From Mytilus trossulus (Eukaryota; Mollusca; Bivalvia; Mytilida; Mytilidae), in the NCBI RefSeq assembly GCF_036588685.1, contig NC_086381.1, positions 68,393,436 to 68,457,435 on the forward strand: 64,000 bases of DNA. The letters are read 5' to 3'. Both the position numbers and the translations under genes were made by a program. Shown one piece after another: positions 48,561 through 62,400 of this stretch. The notes beneath the pieces are model-generated. The model had not been told where the DNA came from and ran no database searches. It saw nothing but the letters and a program-made list of their open reading frames with translations. Position 1 is the stretch's first letter. Each line of letters opens with the position of its first letter.

Positions 48561-50183
48561 GGAGGGGGTAAAAAAGAAATGTTGGGGGAGGACAATTTTT
48601 CTTAAGATTTCAAAAATTAAAAATAAATCTTCAAAAATATATGTTTTGCCAATTTCTCAACAGCAGAGTGTATTGCACAAAAGCCAATAAAATGGGAGAT
48701 GTAATTTTTTTTATGGGGGAGTGGGGGTGAGTTAGGGGGGTCAATTTGCAACAGAATGGTGATTTGCACAATATAAAAAAAATGAATATAAATTCAAATC
48801 ATATAAACAATTCTTAGTTCTTTGACTACAGTTATTCTGTGTCCGAAACTATTAGTATTATGTGTATAATATTTAATTACAATCCAAATTCAGACCTGTA
48901 TCAAGCACGAATATTGTGTCCATTATTGCCCCAACTGTTCAGGGATGGACCTCTGCGGTCGTATCCAGCTGCACTCAGCGAAGCAATTTATTATATTTCT
49001 CGTAGCTAGTGCCCCTTTAAATGCTAAAACTTATCTTTAAGTTTCTGTACAGTTATAAAATCTTTCGCATTGATAAACAATAGAAATTCCTGTACAAAAT
49101 CAGGAATATGGCAGTTGGTTTCCACTCGCGTTTGATGCAGGAACATATAAAAAAAATATCAGTTTTTAAGCTAAATGCAAAATAAGATACAAATCCCATA
49201 TAATGATAATGAAAAATAAACTCGATAGTAAAGATGCACATGGACTTCATAACAATAATGTTATTCAAAGATGTGATAAAACTTGTATTCATGTACGATT
49301 AGAGTTATGTGGTTAATTAATTGAGCAGTCCTGATAACCGGTTTTTCAGTCAGGCGGCACCACAATGCGTATATATATCGTGATGTCTCATGAAGTCCGC
49401 GATTTTACCAATTTTATTAGATATGTCCTATTATCGGTGCAAAATCTAGTTAGAATGCATTTTGTGTCCGAGGATACATGGACACGTTTGTATATAACTA
49501 CATAAACAGATAAACAAACAATTCTCATTTTTTTGTCATTTCGCGGGTCCTCTGGTTTTATCCATTTGAATGCCTTGAAAAAATTGACGGATGACCCCCA
49601 TTTTTCTTTTGTAAATCTTTTACATGTATAATGATAAGTCACCTGCAAGAGTCTTATAATTTTTTTTTTATTATTTTCTAATAGTTTTTGAGAACTTAAA
49701 CTTGTCCATGATAAAGCTATGAAAAGTCAAGAGAGAATATGTTCCCGCCAACATTTCAATGGCTAATATCCCGAAAACAAGCACGGTTACCTATATTTTT
49801 TTTTTGCTTTTTGGATTCCTTTATAAGTTTCCTATCAATATACAATAGTGCTTTAAAAAGTAAATTACTTTGAAACCGAGAAGCGAGCTCCCTTAAACAG
49901 GTCCTAAGTTACCCAACAATTAGTCTCCAATGTAACAATAATATTTTTATTATTGTTACATTTCCATGTAACCGTAGCCAGTGCCTATTGTGCATATTTA
50001 CGGTATTCAAAACTGACTCAGTATTCGACCTGCTTGTAAAAAAAACATCATATTTTTATTGGCATTTATCTCTATTTCATTTTTATTCTCATTTGCCTAC
50101 AATGTCACTGTTAGCGTGGTTACTCAAGGATAATATTGGTAATGTTACTTAGTTAATATATATAGATATAACCTTCACTAGAT
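48561..50183. other. Intergenic, upstream of the DUF547 gene
   Basis: Contains G-rich stretches (48550-48740) and AT-rich DNA. Minus-strand open frames at 49053-49292 and 49388-49648 have no recognisable domain. No promoter motif stands out. Confidence 0.45.
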
Positions 50184-50245
50184 AGAAGTAGAACATGGAA
50201 GTAGAGAGAGAAGTAGAACATGGAAGTAGAGAGAGAAGTAGAAAT
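50184..50245 (+). repeat. 25-bp tandem repeat (2.5 units) upstream of the DUF547 gene
   Basis: AGAAGTAGAACATGGAAG starts at 50184 and again at 50209, with a partial unit at 50234. It lies 200-265 bp before the start codon and builds the repetitive part of the short ORF at 50195-50272. Confidence 0.85.
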
Positions 50246-50272
50246 GTCTACCAACCAGCTTCAACTGGTTAA
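50195..50272 (+). promoter_or_regulatory. Candidate 25-aa upstream ORF, DUF547 gene
   Basis: ATG at 50195 opens MEVEREVEHGS and ends TAA at 50272, made largely by the 25-bp tandem repeat. If it is in the 5' UTR it would be a uORF 177 bp ahead of the main start. The transcript start is unknown. Confidence 0.3.
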
Positions 50273-50448
50273 AACCGGAATATTGTTCTTTCCCGTAGTC
50301 CGGTCTGGTTATTAAAATTTCAGCTCTCTTCCGTCAATAACAAAATTCGTGGGTGGAGTTTCGAAATATTATAAAATTTGTATTAATGGCAATATTTTCA
50401 AAAGGTGTAAGTTGACAATAGTATTTCGAAATTATTTTATATAAAAAG

Positions 50449-53400
50449 ATGGCAAGTAGTCCCGAACCTAGTATATTGAATCAACCGATGCCGCAGAAAC
50501 CTGTCGCAAATCCAGGCCAAACAGTAACACCTGCAAAAGTTTCTGCAGTGGAGCTTTCAAAAAAGTTACAGAAATGTATGCTGAGGTATGTTTTCTAATG
50601 TTTCTTCTGTTATCAAGAGTTGAAATGACTACTTTTTTCTGAAGTAATTACACCATAATAAAGAAACAAAATTTTAATAATAATACCCCCCCCCCCCCCC
50701 TTTTCCATAAAGACAAATATTTGCTTTAGCTGAGAGATATAATTGTATTATATATCTCTGGCTTTAGCAAGTTTGGGGAATCCAAAGGCTATTTTGCTTT
50801 TTATGCTATGAAAACAATTTTTTGCTTATAACATGATAAAAACATGGTAAACTTATCATATTTTTAATTTTGTGCAGTTGCGATATGTTTCTACGGACAT
50901 GTACAAAATGTATCTGTTCTAAGAAAGGAAATATTGACTATTATTAAGTTAAAAATCTTTCATTTGGAGTTCAGTTAAATGTTCTGACATAACCACTTTA
51001 AAAAAAAATCTTGTTTTAAATATTTAAAAGATAAAACTAACAAATATGTCATTCAATGATAAGAGCATTGAATAATAATTTGACCCCTTGTACTGTTTAT
51101 GAAAAATTGCTGTTTCTTGTCAAATATTTCATTTGTTTAAAAGAAAGTTTATGCCTGCTATCATTGCCTATGTAATATTACAAAATGTTACCAGAGGCGG
51201 ATTTTAGAGGTTTTTTTTTTTTTTGGGGGGGGGGGATTTATAGATTATATAGGGAATCACTGAAGCATAACAGGTAGTCAATGGGCCCTGTAACCTCCAA
51301 AACTACAAATGTAACTGTGCAGCTGTCTTCAAATAAAGTACTGTAAACTGAAAAATTATTTCATGCATTTATTATTGCAATTTTGTCATTTTAGACTTGA
51401 TTGCGATTTTAATTTTTACGATTTTTGAGAAAAATCCTATTAAATTCATATAAAATATTATCAAAATGCAAGTTTAAATTATTGCGTTTACAACTCAGTC
51501 ACATTTTTCAGAATAAAAGCCTAGCACTAATTTCTGAATTTACAGTATTATATAATTATATTTATTATTATTTAAATACATTTTATCATGTTCATGATTG
51601 CATTTTTTTGTTGATTTTAGACTTAAAGGAGAGTATATGGGAAATGAAGGGCAAGGTGTAGACTATGAGAAACTAAGATTAAGTCAACAATTCAAAGAGT
51701 ATGAGGAATTAACTTCACAACTTCAGAATGTCAATTTGACAGATTTGTCTGAGAATGAAAAGAAAGCTTTCTTCATCAGTATCCTTTCAATTTTATTTGT
51801 AGAAATCCTCAAAAGGGTCAAAGTAGACTTTTTGAAAAATGTCAGATGATATATGATTGTATTTATTGTCTAAAAAGGTTACAGATTGATTGATTGCTGC
51901 TTCACATCCAGTGACAAATATAACATGCAATTTTCAATATGATATTATGTTTCTGTGACATGAAAATACCTACATTGTATATGTACTATACCTATATGTA
52001 AACTAATAGTCCTTAGACTGAACTTATTGTCATGTACATGTATGACTCCAAATTTTGAGAGAAAAACATCAAGAGATATTATGATAATTATATATCATGC
52101 AGATTTTTTACCACCAAAATTTTGCAAAGAACCGCCACAATCTTAGTATTAGGCAATAGAAATACAAAGAACCAACACAATCTTAGGATTAGGCAATAGA
52201 AATACAAAGAACCGCCACAATCTTAGGATTAGGCAATAGAAATACAAAGAACCGCCACAATCTTAGGATTAAATTAGGCAATAGAAATTCAAAGAACCGC
52301 CACAATCTTAGGATTAGGCAATAGAAATACAAAGAACCGCCACAATCTTAGGATTAGGCAATAGAAATACAAAGAACCGCCACAATCTTAGGATTAGGCA
52401 ATAGATATAATAGTGAGGACCAGTAGATTTTCTTCAAGGACCATCAGGGAAAAAATATTTCACGAACTCTGATCATGTATAACTTGAATGCAGGGTGAGA
52501 GAAAGGAGATGTTAAATTAAAGATACAGCAAATATTATTAACACCTTTGTGTCTCTAATATTGTCTAACATGGTGAGAAAAATCATAATTGGTACTTTTC
52601 TACTCCTCAAAAAGCTTAATTGTTTTAACTGGTTTCAATAAGGTTAACAGTCTGACTTTAAAACAGTTTGATAAGATCCTTAGCCTGAAAATTGGTGTTG
52701 GTTCAATTTATCATATTTTTTGGGGGGTCTTACAAAAAAGGTAAGTTATTTTTTTTACAAAATGACATTAAGCACATGATCATGATGATGAACACAACAT
52801 TTTTAAAATGATGTGAGTCACAGGAAATGATATTTTAATAGATTAGGTTTAAGTAAAAATTTATTTAATCTGATCCGTCATGTACATGTATTTATCAATT
52901 AAACCAAAGTAAAAAAATCTTGTGAGGAAACCTAACTTAATTTTATGCCTCAAAGGCTTTTGAAAATGTTTTATTGAAATATTTATGTGAAACCAGCAAA
53001 TTTACAAATCTCCCCATATGCTCATGGTAAAAAATTATCTTCAAAAATAGAATTCTTTATATAGCTTCAAACCTATTTTCCGTAAGGAAGAAAACTCAGA
53101 ACCAAACATTTTTATGTTTTGCCTTATATTTAAAAGGATGAATAATGCCTTATGAATAATGAATAACATTTTTTTTTTATGTAAAATAGAAATAGAACTA
53201 AGAATGAAGAAGACCAAATTTATTTTTAATATTTACAAATTACACAATAAACAATGATAAATAATCTATTTGTTCCAAATGATTTCACAAATGTATATAT
53301 AACTCGTCTAAACATCAACCCAACAATGTTAGATCTGTAAATTTGCTTATATATAATATAAATTGAAATTTGAATTCACAGATGATACCAAATTTCCTTA

Positions 53401-56400
53401 TTTTTATATTAGTGTTTTATAACAGTCAAGTCAGTAGTTCTCATGAAAATTATATTTTACGTAATATTCAGATTTACAATCATGAATCTAATTTACATAA
53501 ATCTTGTGAAAGTTTGAAATTGACAATAAATGTTACACAATTTAATTTGGCATGTATTTATTGCTATATTGTTGCCTGTTTGATCTTTGAAATCTTTTAT
53601 TATGTTATTTCTTTAATATGATTTTTGCAAAGACTAATCTATTGAGTTATGTTCATAATGTTAAAATAAAGTGTCTGCAAAACTGAAAATTATTTTTTAA
53701 TCGTGATAATCTTTTTCCTTTCAGGCATGCATGTGCATTAGCATGTTGTGATAACAATAAAAATACCAAAGTGTGCAAGCCGAGTTAGATAATTTATTAA
53801 TGTAGACATGCATGTAAAATCAGTAGGGTGCAGGGGTATCCTCCAAGCACTCAGTGTTTATGCATTGAACTTACATGTAATCAAGGTTTTATATAGTAAA
53901 ATTTAAAACTATGTAAACCCTTGATATAAACGTTAAAAGGATCAATTGTTTTTTGATAAAATTTCTGTGATAAATTGAGATTTTTTTTAACCTAAATGTA
54001 TGTACATGCCGTGGTACATGCAATGTAGTGACTCCCTTAGACAGATTTTCTCAAAGTGTTCTGACTATCCTTTAAAATACAACTTTTTATTTTAGAGCTG
54101 CTCCTGTATTTGATACATAAGGGGTTCTAGTAGACTAAGTAGAGTCCCCCAAGTAGGTCATTAGGTTGCTTAATTTGACCTCAGATCAGGCTTTACTTAA
54201 GGGTTTGAAGACCACAGTTACTTTTAAATGTGATGTCTTGTCACCAAAACTAAGAAAGTAAGATTTTGTCAATTTGGAGCCACTTTGATGCATACTGATA
54301 CAGATTTCGAATTTTTACATAAAACATGAAAATCATCAAATTATATAGATGATACATTTGATTGGTTTTTACTTTATCTGCACTTTGTTCACTTCCACTT
54401 TTTGTTTGAGTTTGTGTTGTTCAGTTTTCAGTTCTTTAGGTTTGTGAAGGTCTTTTCCATCTCTCTTCTAGCCATGTTGTTGCCCATGAATTAAAGTACA
54501 TGTACCCATATTATTCATTATGTATATTCCAAATCTTTGTTTATTTGTACCTTAACTGCATTCAGATTTATATAATGCTCTTACTATTCATGGTTTGGCA
54601 AAAATGGAAGTGTTACCAGATTCTGTTTTAAATGTCCAACAGTTCTGGAAGAAGACTTCTTATAATGTAGCAGGCCATACATTTAGCTTGGATGATATAG
54701 AACATGGGGTATTAAGAGGTATGTAAAGTTCATCTTTTGGTCATCCTTTGATATTTAGTGAAGACCTTATTTTATTGGGAGACTCAAAATATAAGATTTC
54801 TTGAATATAGCATGAACTTGAAGAAATTGTTAAGTATTGCAATAAACTGATATATTGTGACAACCTAATACATGAGATGGGATATTGTCATGTGAAAGTG
54901 CTTTTCTAGCAGCACTTGTAAAATTGTTATGTCAGACAATATATTTTAATGGTGACAGCTGAAGTTAGAAATGTGAAGAGACTATTAAAGGTGTCATCCT
55001 ACACATGAGAGACTATAAATAGATGCAAGACCTTGAAAAAGTTTTGACTTTCTTCAAACTTGATATAGACATGATTTTAATGTAATTGTTTAAAGGTTTC
55101 AGACTGGTAATAGCTTGTTATTCCACCTTCAATTTTTATTGAGCTACCAGTATTGGTAAATTGTCCATGGATTGAAAGTTATGTTTTTATTTAAAGTCAG
55201 GAAATATATCATATAAGAGTTGTAAATATTCATGTGTAATGAAATATTTAAGAGAATTGAAATTGGGGGAACTAAGAAAATTAATTGATTATTAGATATA
55301 TATTCAAACGATAAGTTGGCAAATATCTATATTCAGATATTAATATATTTATATTTGATTAATTAATAACTTCAGTACTGAATATTTTTAGTTTTCAAAA
55401 GCATCAAAGTTTTATGTTATTTTTCCTTGTATGTTACGTACTACATGTACATAGTACGATCAGCTCAACTTATCTATAATCATAGTTTTTTAAATTTCAG
55501 TTTATATTCTTATGCATGAAAAGTTTAATATCAGAATTCCTTTTTAAGGAAAAATTTATGATCTGTTTTGAATATATGCTCTAATTATACATCTTTATGA
55601 ATTAATTCATGTTAATACAGTGGTATCTATCTTAACTTAACCATTTAACCATTTTCAACTTGACATTAGTTAACTTAGATTTGTATTCAATTTAATTTAT
55701 TCTAATAATATATTTTAAAAAATGTAATTGAAAGTTCTGATATCAGATTTTGCAAGACGCTTACTGAAAAAAAATTAATGGCGAGTTTTGTTCATACAGG
55801 TTTTACAATATATCAAAATGTTAAACTGTTATAAATAGTTTTCCATAGTTAAGTTTAAATTGATTGCGATTAAATTGTGTGATAAATATATTTATAGAAA
55901 ACTTGAACCCTATTATGAACTCTGATCCTATCCCAAATTGTTTGTTTAAAGGTCTTAATCTTAAGGTAAAATATTGTGAAATGTCCGATTTCTTCACACA
56001 GTTAAAATATTTATTAACATGCTTTTGTGTAGAATTTGTTCAATCCTTTATAAATGACATGCTTTTGCAGTATTTCACAATGTAAATGTAAAATATAACT
56101 TATATATAATTTAGGGTTGATCTTTAAACTTATTGGAAAGAATGGATTTTGTAATTTTTACATTACAAATTTTAAATGCCAACAATTAAATTTTCTATTT
56201 ATAAAGTCACTGTAATTAGAGATCAATTGTCGTTAAAAATAAATAATATTTATAATGTTAAATAGGATTATTACAATAACATAGACCACTTTCCAACGTA
56301 AAACATCTTTTAAATCCTAAATTTCATCCGTCATTCTAAAAACTGGAGTCCAAAGATGCATTAAGATTGAAAATTGTTGTAACAATGAAGCACTCATATA

Positions 56401-59400
56401 ATCATATTTATGCCCCACCTAAGATAGTAGAGGGGCATTATGTTTTCTGGTCTGTGCGTCGGTTTGTTCCTTCATTCGTTCGTCTGTCCAGCTTCAAGTT
56501 AAAGTTTTTGGTCGAGGTAAGTTTTTGATGAAGTTGAAGTTCCTCGAGTTCTGACCCCAATTTTATGGTCCACTGAACATAAAAAAATGATATTGCGAGT
56601 GGGGCATCCCTGTACTGGAGACACATTCTTGTTATCAAAAGTTTAAAAGTAATCTAAACTTGATGATGTGATTTTCGTGCTCTATTTTGTCATGGGGACT
56701 GAAATGATGAATTACATTGCAATCAAATTTCTTCTCATTGTTAGCAGTGGCGAATCCAGGGGGGACCCCTTTTTTTATGATCAATGCATTTGAATGGGGA
56801 GATGACAAGAACCTTGACTTGCCTTGTAAAATCCTTAATAGTGAGATACCAGCATATGCACTGCAGATGAACTTTAAGTACCCTCATGATCAGCAATTCG
56901 TTATCATGCTGATAATCATGTGATGAAAAGTCGTTGCTTTTGTTATCATATCAAAAATTTATCTACGTTTATTGATTCATAATCTGAAATACATTCTTTG
57001 TAAAAAAAAACTTGTCAGCCTTGACATCTGGTATAAAACAATAACACTATACATAAAGTCACATAATACATTGATTGTTTATTATTGAATGTTTACATGT
57101 AAACTAGTGTAAATAATACAAATGATAATATTACTGTGTTCATGCATTAGCTTGATTGGGTGTTTCTTATTTACATCAATATGTAACCTATGATTAATAC
57201 AAAATAGAATACTTCAATAATTTAGGAAAAGGGGGGACTTCTTTAACAGTTTGATCATATTATTTCTAAAGCCTGTTATTAGCAAAATATCCAATCACAT
57301 TAAATGACATTTTCGTGTAAATATTTAAGCAGACACCTATTATTTAAAAAAATAAAACATCGCATGCAGATATTTGGGTGAAAATGAATTGTACTGTAAA
57401 TTGAAAAAGTGCAAGCAATAATATCATGACCAAAAGAAAGTATGAACCAACAGGCATACCACAAAACACTACAAAGTTCACAAACTCAACTAACCAGCAG
57501 GGATTGATACAGGTGCTCTAAAAAGGAAATGATTTTCTGTTGACCTAGCTAGGCTTAAGGCTGGAACATACTTTTTATGCCCCATTGATAGGCATTATGT
57601 TTTCTGGTCTTTGCCTCCGTGCGTTTGTCCGTCCATCTATCTCCTTCATGGTTAACGTTTTTGGTCAAGGTAGTTTTTGATGAAGTTGAAGTCCAATCAA
57701 CTTGAAACTTAGTACACATATGGTATATTACCTATGGTATGATCTTTCTTATTTTAATGCCAAATTAGAGATTCTATATCCCATTTTCATGGTCCACTGA
57801 ACATAGAAAGTGATAGTGATAGTACTTGGGACACATTCTTGTTATAAAATCTTTTTTTCACATGCAAAGATTAATCTAATATTAAATACTGTTAACAAAG
57901 AATGATATTCCACATGCTTCTCTCCCCCTCCCCCAAATGATTTCTGCATAGGAGATGAATTAGTAGTAACAGTGTTGTGTGTATAGTTTATGTACTGCAA
58001 TGAAACTAGAAAAAGGGAATATTAATGAAAATATATAACAATACTTTGGTAACACTATCATGCTGAAAAAAGTTTTTCCCAAAAAACAAATTCAAGTATA
58101 TTCAGAAAGGGTAGGTCTGTCAAACTTGACAAATCCAAATACTTAATTATAGACGGGTCTTTCTAAACATACAGAAAAATCGAACAGTGCTTCAATAGGT
58201 TCAAAAATGTTGTTCTCTCCAGATATTTTATTTAGCATCTTGGTAAACAGCTAGGGGAAATTGAAATACCATTTTGTTTCTAAGAATTATAGCATCACAT
58301 CCATAACATATCTATAAAAAAACCCACTTCAGATAGCATCACATTTAAGATTATAGCATCACATTACCATGATGCTAAAAGTCCCTAGGATAAACACTGA
58401 CATATACATACAAATTACTCTAAAAAAGGCACCATATTTGATATTGATATAGATAAATGTCAACTCAGATGCTCTATTATCGCTATTTTGTGCATTTTTC
58501 TTTTGATCTTTTTTTGTGATAATTTTCATATCATGCTTCTCGCTTGATATGAAACAATTATCACTAGAAACTAAGGAGGCCACGTGGCGTTGCTAACGAA
58601 ATTGACATGAAATTGACAACGTCGTAATAGGTAAAATAGCGATAAATAGATTATCATTGGTCATCTCAACTCGATTGCTTTTCTCACTTTCGCTGTACCA
58701 GCTCAAGCGAGAAAATCAATCTCGTTGAGATGATCAACGATAATCTATAATTATCAATACAACATTATTAGATAGTAAAGATCTGACAATACATTGTAAT
58801 AAGAAAGTAAGACCAGGAAGATTTTTTAATTATAATTCATTTGAAGTCTTCTAGTACAAGTCATGTAACCTACTAGCAGTAACTCTGTAGAAAATAACAT
58901 GTTCATTAGCAATAAACGTTAATCATTATAATCAATAAAATAACAATTCATCTAACAAACGTCATGAAATATGAATAAGTGCAAACAAGTTACCAAATAC
59001 TAACCATATAATTCAAACAGATAAGATTTCATTTTAATTTGTTCCATGGAGTGACTTTGTCACTATGATTACTTGAGTAACAGAATCAACACAGTGAGTT
59101 CCTTGGGGATTGAACTTGTGAATAGTAAATTAACTGTAATACATTGTAATAGGGGACAAAGATAAAACTGTCAACTTATTAATATTATTGTTATTTTCAG
59201 CTTATGATATTGATGTTTTTTGGTTGGGTCAAGTTGTTTCTTTAAAATATTGGGAGGGGACTACAGTGGTTTCAGCAATCGCATATTATAAAAAATAACC
59301 AACCATACCAAATAATTAAATATTGGCCACAAATAGAGATAAAGTATGTCGTTTTGGTTTGTATTTTGGTAAGCTAAGTAACCTCGAAAACTTCAGGAGA

Positions 59401-62400
59401 TAATTCAACCAAATTTCCACAGATTTTCATACAAGAATTAAATTTTTGTCCTTGCTGTTTAAAATTTAAAAACATATGTTTATTAAAATCAAAATCAAAT
59501 GAGAAATTGTAATGAAATATACAATGATTTTTCAAAACAGGTTAATATGATGAATTTATACAATTTTGACACAATTCTAATTGCCTAAACAATATTTAAA
59601 GTTTAATTGTATGTTCATTATGCGTACAATATAACACAGCTCCTGAATGTTATACTACAGTATCTTATCCAATCAAAACACCAGAAATCAGTCTGTTTCA
59701 TAGTTTTTCATACAAAATTGAGAACAGCAAGATTTGTTTTTCACTGAATGACCTTGTGTGTACTGTACAAATTTTACAAGCATTTTTATTCTTTTTATTT
59801 CCAGGAAACAAACCACATCCCTCTTCAATGAATCCTCCATTCAATCCAAAAGATCTCCGACTGAAGTTTGTCTGTACTCTGGACCCAAGGATACATTTTG
59901 CCTTAGTTTGTGGTGCAGTGGTATGTTTATAAATATGTACTTGGCTATCAATATGATACTGTAAATTCAGAAATTATTGCGAGGTTTTTATTATTGTGAA
60001 TAATGGGACAGAGTTGTAAACGCAATAATTAAAACTCGCATTTTGTAATATTTTTGCTGAATAAAGCCTGATTTTTCCCAAAATCGTAAAAATTAAAATC
60101 GCATTTAAGTTGAAATTGACAAAATCACAATAATAAATGCACGCAATAATTTCTGTATTTACAGTAGTATCAAATCTTAATTACTGTTTTACTACCATGA
60201 CACAAACACCAAATTTGGTGGAGTTTACTGATGCAACTTTTACTTTGATGGACTGTAAATGATTAAAACAAAACACACAATGATAAAGCTATATAGGTCA
60301 ACAACTTGTGTTGTAGGAGATAACAGTAAACTTGAAAAAGGAATAAAATGATACAACTTATGTGTAGTAATCATTAAGTGAACATTTCATATCAGTTTAG
60401 TTACCCATGAATGCATGAGTGATGTTCTCTTTATGTTTTCTACAGGAAATTAAGCTTTAGATAACTAAAAAACAAATGAAACCAGATAGATATATACTGC
60501 ATAATAAGATCAAATAAAAAGAAAGAAAGCTACGTGTACATGGAAAGTGCAAATACAAGAAATTAAGATGATTTATTTAATGTTGCTTTACAGTTCACAA
60601 TAATAGAACCAGAAACTTCAATATGATGTAACATACAACTTTCCCACTCAGAAGTATTAATATCATATTTTTATAAAAAGTCATTATTCTTATTATGTGG
60701 AATCCCATTTAATTAATTTTCTGCGAAGGTGTGTCTCATATAAATTTTTCTCTATCGATATCAAAGTTAATAGCTATCTTGTCAATACCATGTATACTGT
60801 GATATACCATTGTTAATTTATGGTAGCCTGGAAGATATGAAATAGATATCACTTTGAGAATACAACAAAATAAAGAACACATCTAGTTGTATATTCTTGA
60901 TTAATAATCTTCGTTGGGTCACTGTCCTTTATACTTGATCAACTCTATCGAACATTGTGTTTTTTTTTCTTTAAAAAATCTTGTCATGAGACAAATACTT
61001 TGGTGTCCATGTAATGTTGGTTTGCTGTTTTTTTATTAGGGCCCCGCCGAAAAGGCGGGTCGCCCTATAGTGATCAGTCTGTCCGTCCGTCCGTCCGTCC
61101 GTCCGTCTGTCCGTCCGTCTGTCCGTCTGTCCGTCCGTCCGTAACACTTTCGTGTCCGCTCCATATCTAGAGAACCATAATGATTTCATACTTTATACTT
61201 TACATGTATATTAACCACCACCAGAGGGTGTGTCATGATGTATGTACAACTTCCTAGGTCAAAGGTCAAGGTCAAAAACTTTGGTTTCAGTTGACAACCC
61301 TGTGTTCTTTGGTGAAGATCGTGTCCGCTCCATATCTAGATAACCGTTATGATTTTATACTTAATACTTAACATGATTATTAACCAACACCCAAAGGTGT
61401 GTCATGATGTATGTACAACTTCCTAGGTCAAAGGTCAAGGTCAAAACCTTTGGTTTCAGTTGACAACCCCGTGTCCTGTGGTGAAGATCGTGTCCGCTCC
61501 ATATCTAGATAACCGTTATGATTTCAAAGTTTATACTTGTCATCCATTTTAACCACCACCAGAGGGCGTGTCATGATGTATGTACAACTTCCTAGGTCAA
61601 AGGTCAACGTCAAAAAAACTTTGGTTTCAGTTGACAACCCTGTGTTCTGTTGTGAAGATTGTGTCCGCTCTATATCTTGAGAACCATTATGATTTCAAAT
61701 ATTATACTTGACATCCATTTTAACCAACACCAGAGGGTGTGTCATGATGTATGTACCACTTCCTAGGTCAAAGGTCTGTCTGTCTGTTGGTCTGTCCATC
61801 GCTAACAAATTTGATCCACACTATATTTTGAGAGGACAGCTGTTATTATTTCATACTTTATACCTGACAAACATTTTCAACTTAACATATATATTAAATG
61901 TGTCATAATGTATGCATCCTAGGTCAAAGGTCAGTCCGTTGGTCTGTCCATCCGTTCGTTGTTCTTAACAAATTGTGTCCGCTTTACCTCTCGAGAACCG
62001 TTAATATTTCATACTTTATACTTGGTGGGTCATAATATATTGAAGGCATAATTCTAAAAATATGTGACAAATATCAATTGGGCAGCATCTTTAAACATTG
62101 TTCAAACATCAATCCATATATCCAGAAGTCACCTTAGAGTAGTCAACAATGAGTTCACATCATGCAGTCATATCACTATTATACTATGAAAGTAAGTTGA
62201 GAATATTTATCAGTTTTAACTTAAAATCTTAGATTAAAATCACATGTGAGACTATGTAATAACTTCCAAATAATGCTTCATATCAGATTATCCATACAAC
62301 TTATTTACCCCACATTATTGACAGCGGGGCCCAAAGAGATGGCTCCCATCTCAATGAAATCTAGTTTATATTTATTTCCTCAATTTGTACCTATTATTTT

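Noticed and set aside
49388..49648. 86-aa minus-strand open frame upstream of the DUF547 gene
   Set aside because: No recognisable domain and no credible splice context.
52125..52410. CRISPR-like array
   Set aside because: Units are contiguous 40-mers without unique spacers, in a eukaryotic intron with no cas genes.
60971..61189. Arg/Thr/Asp repeat peptide (TDGRTDGQTD)
   Set aside because: It is the GTCC microsatellite read on the minus strand.
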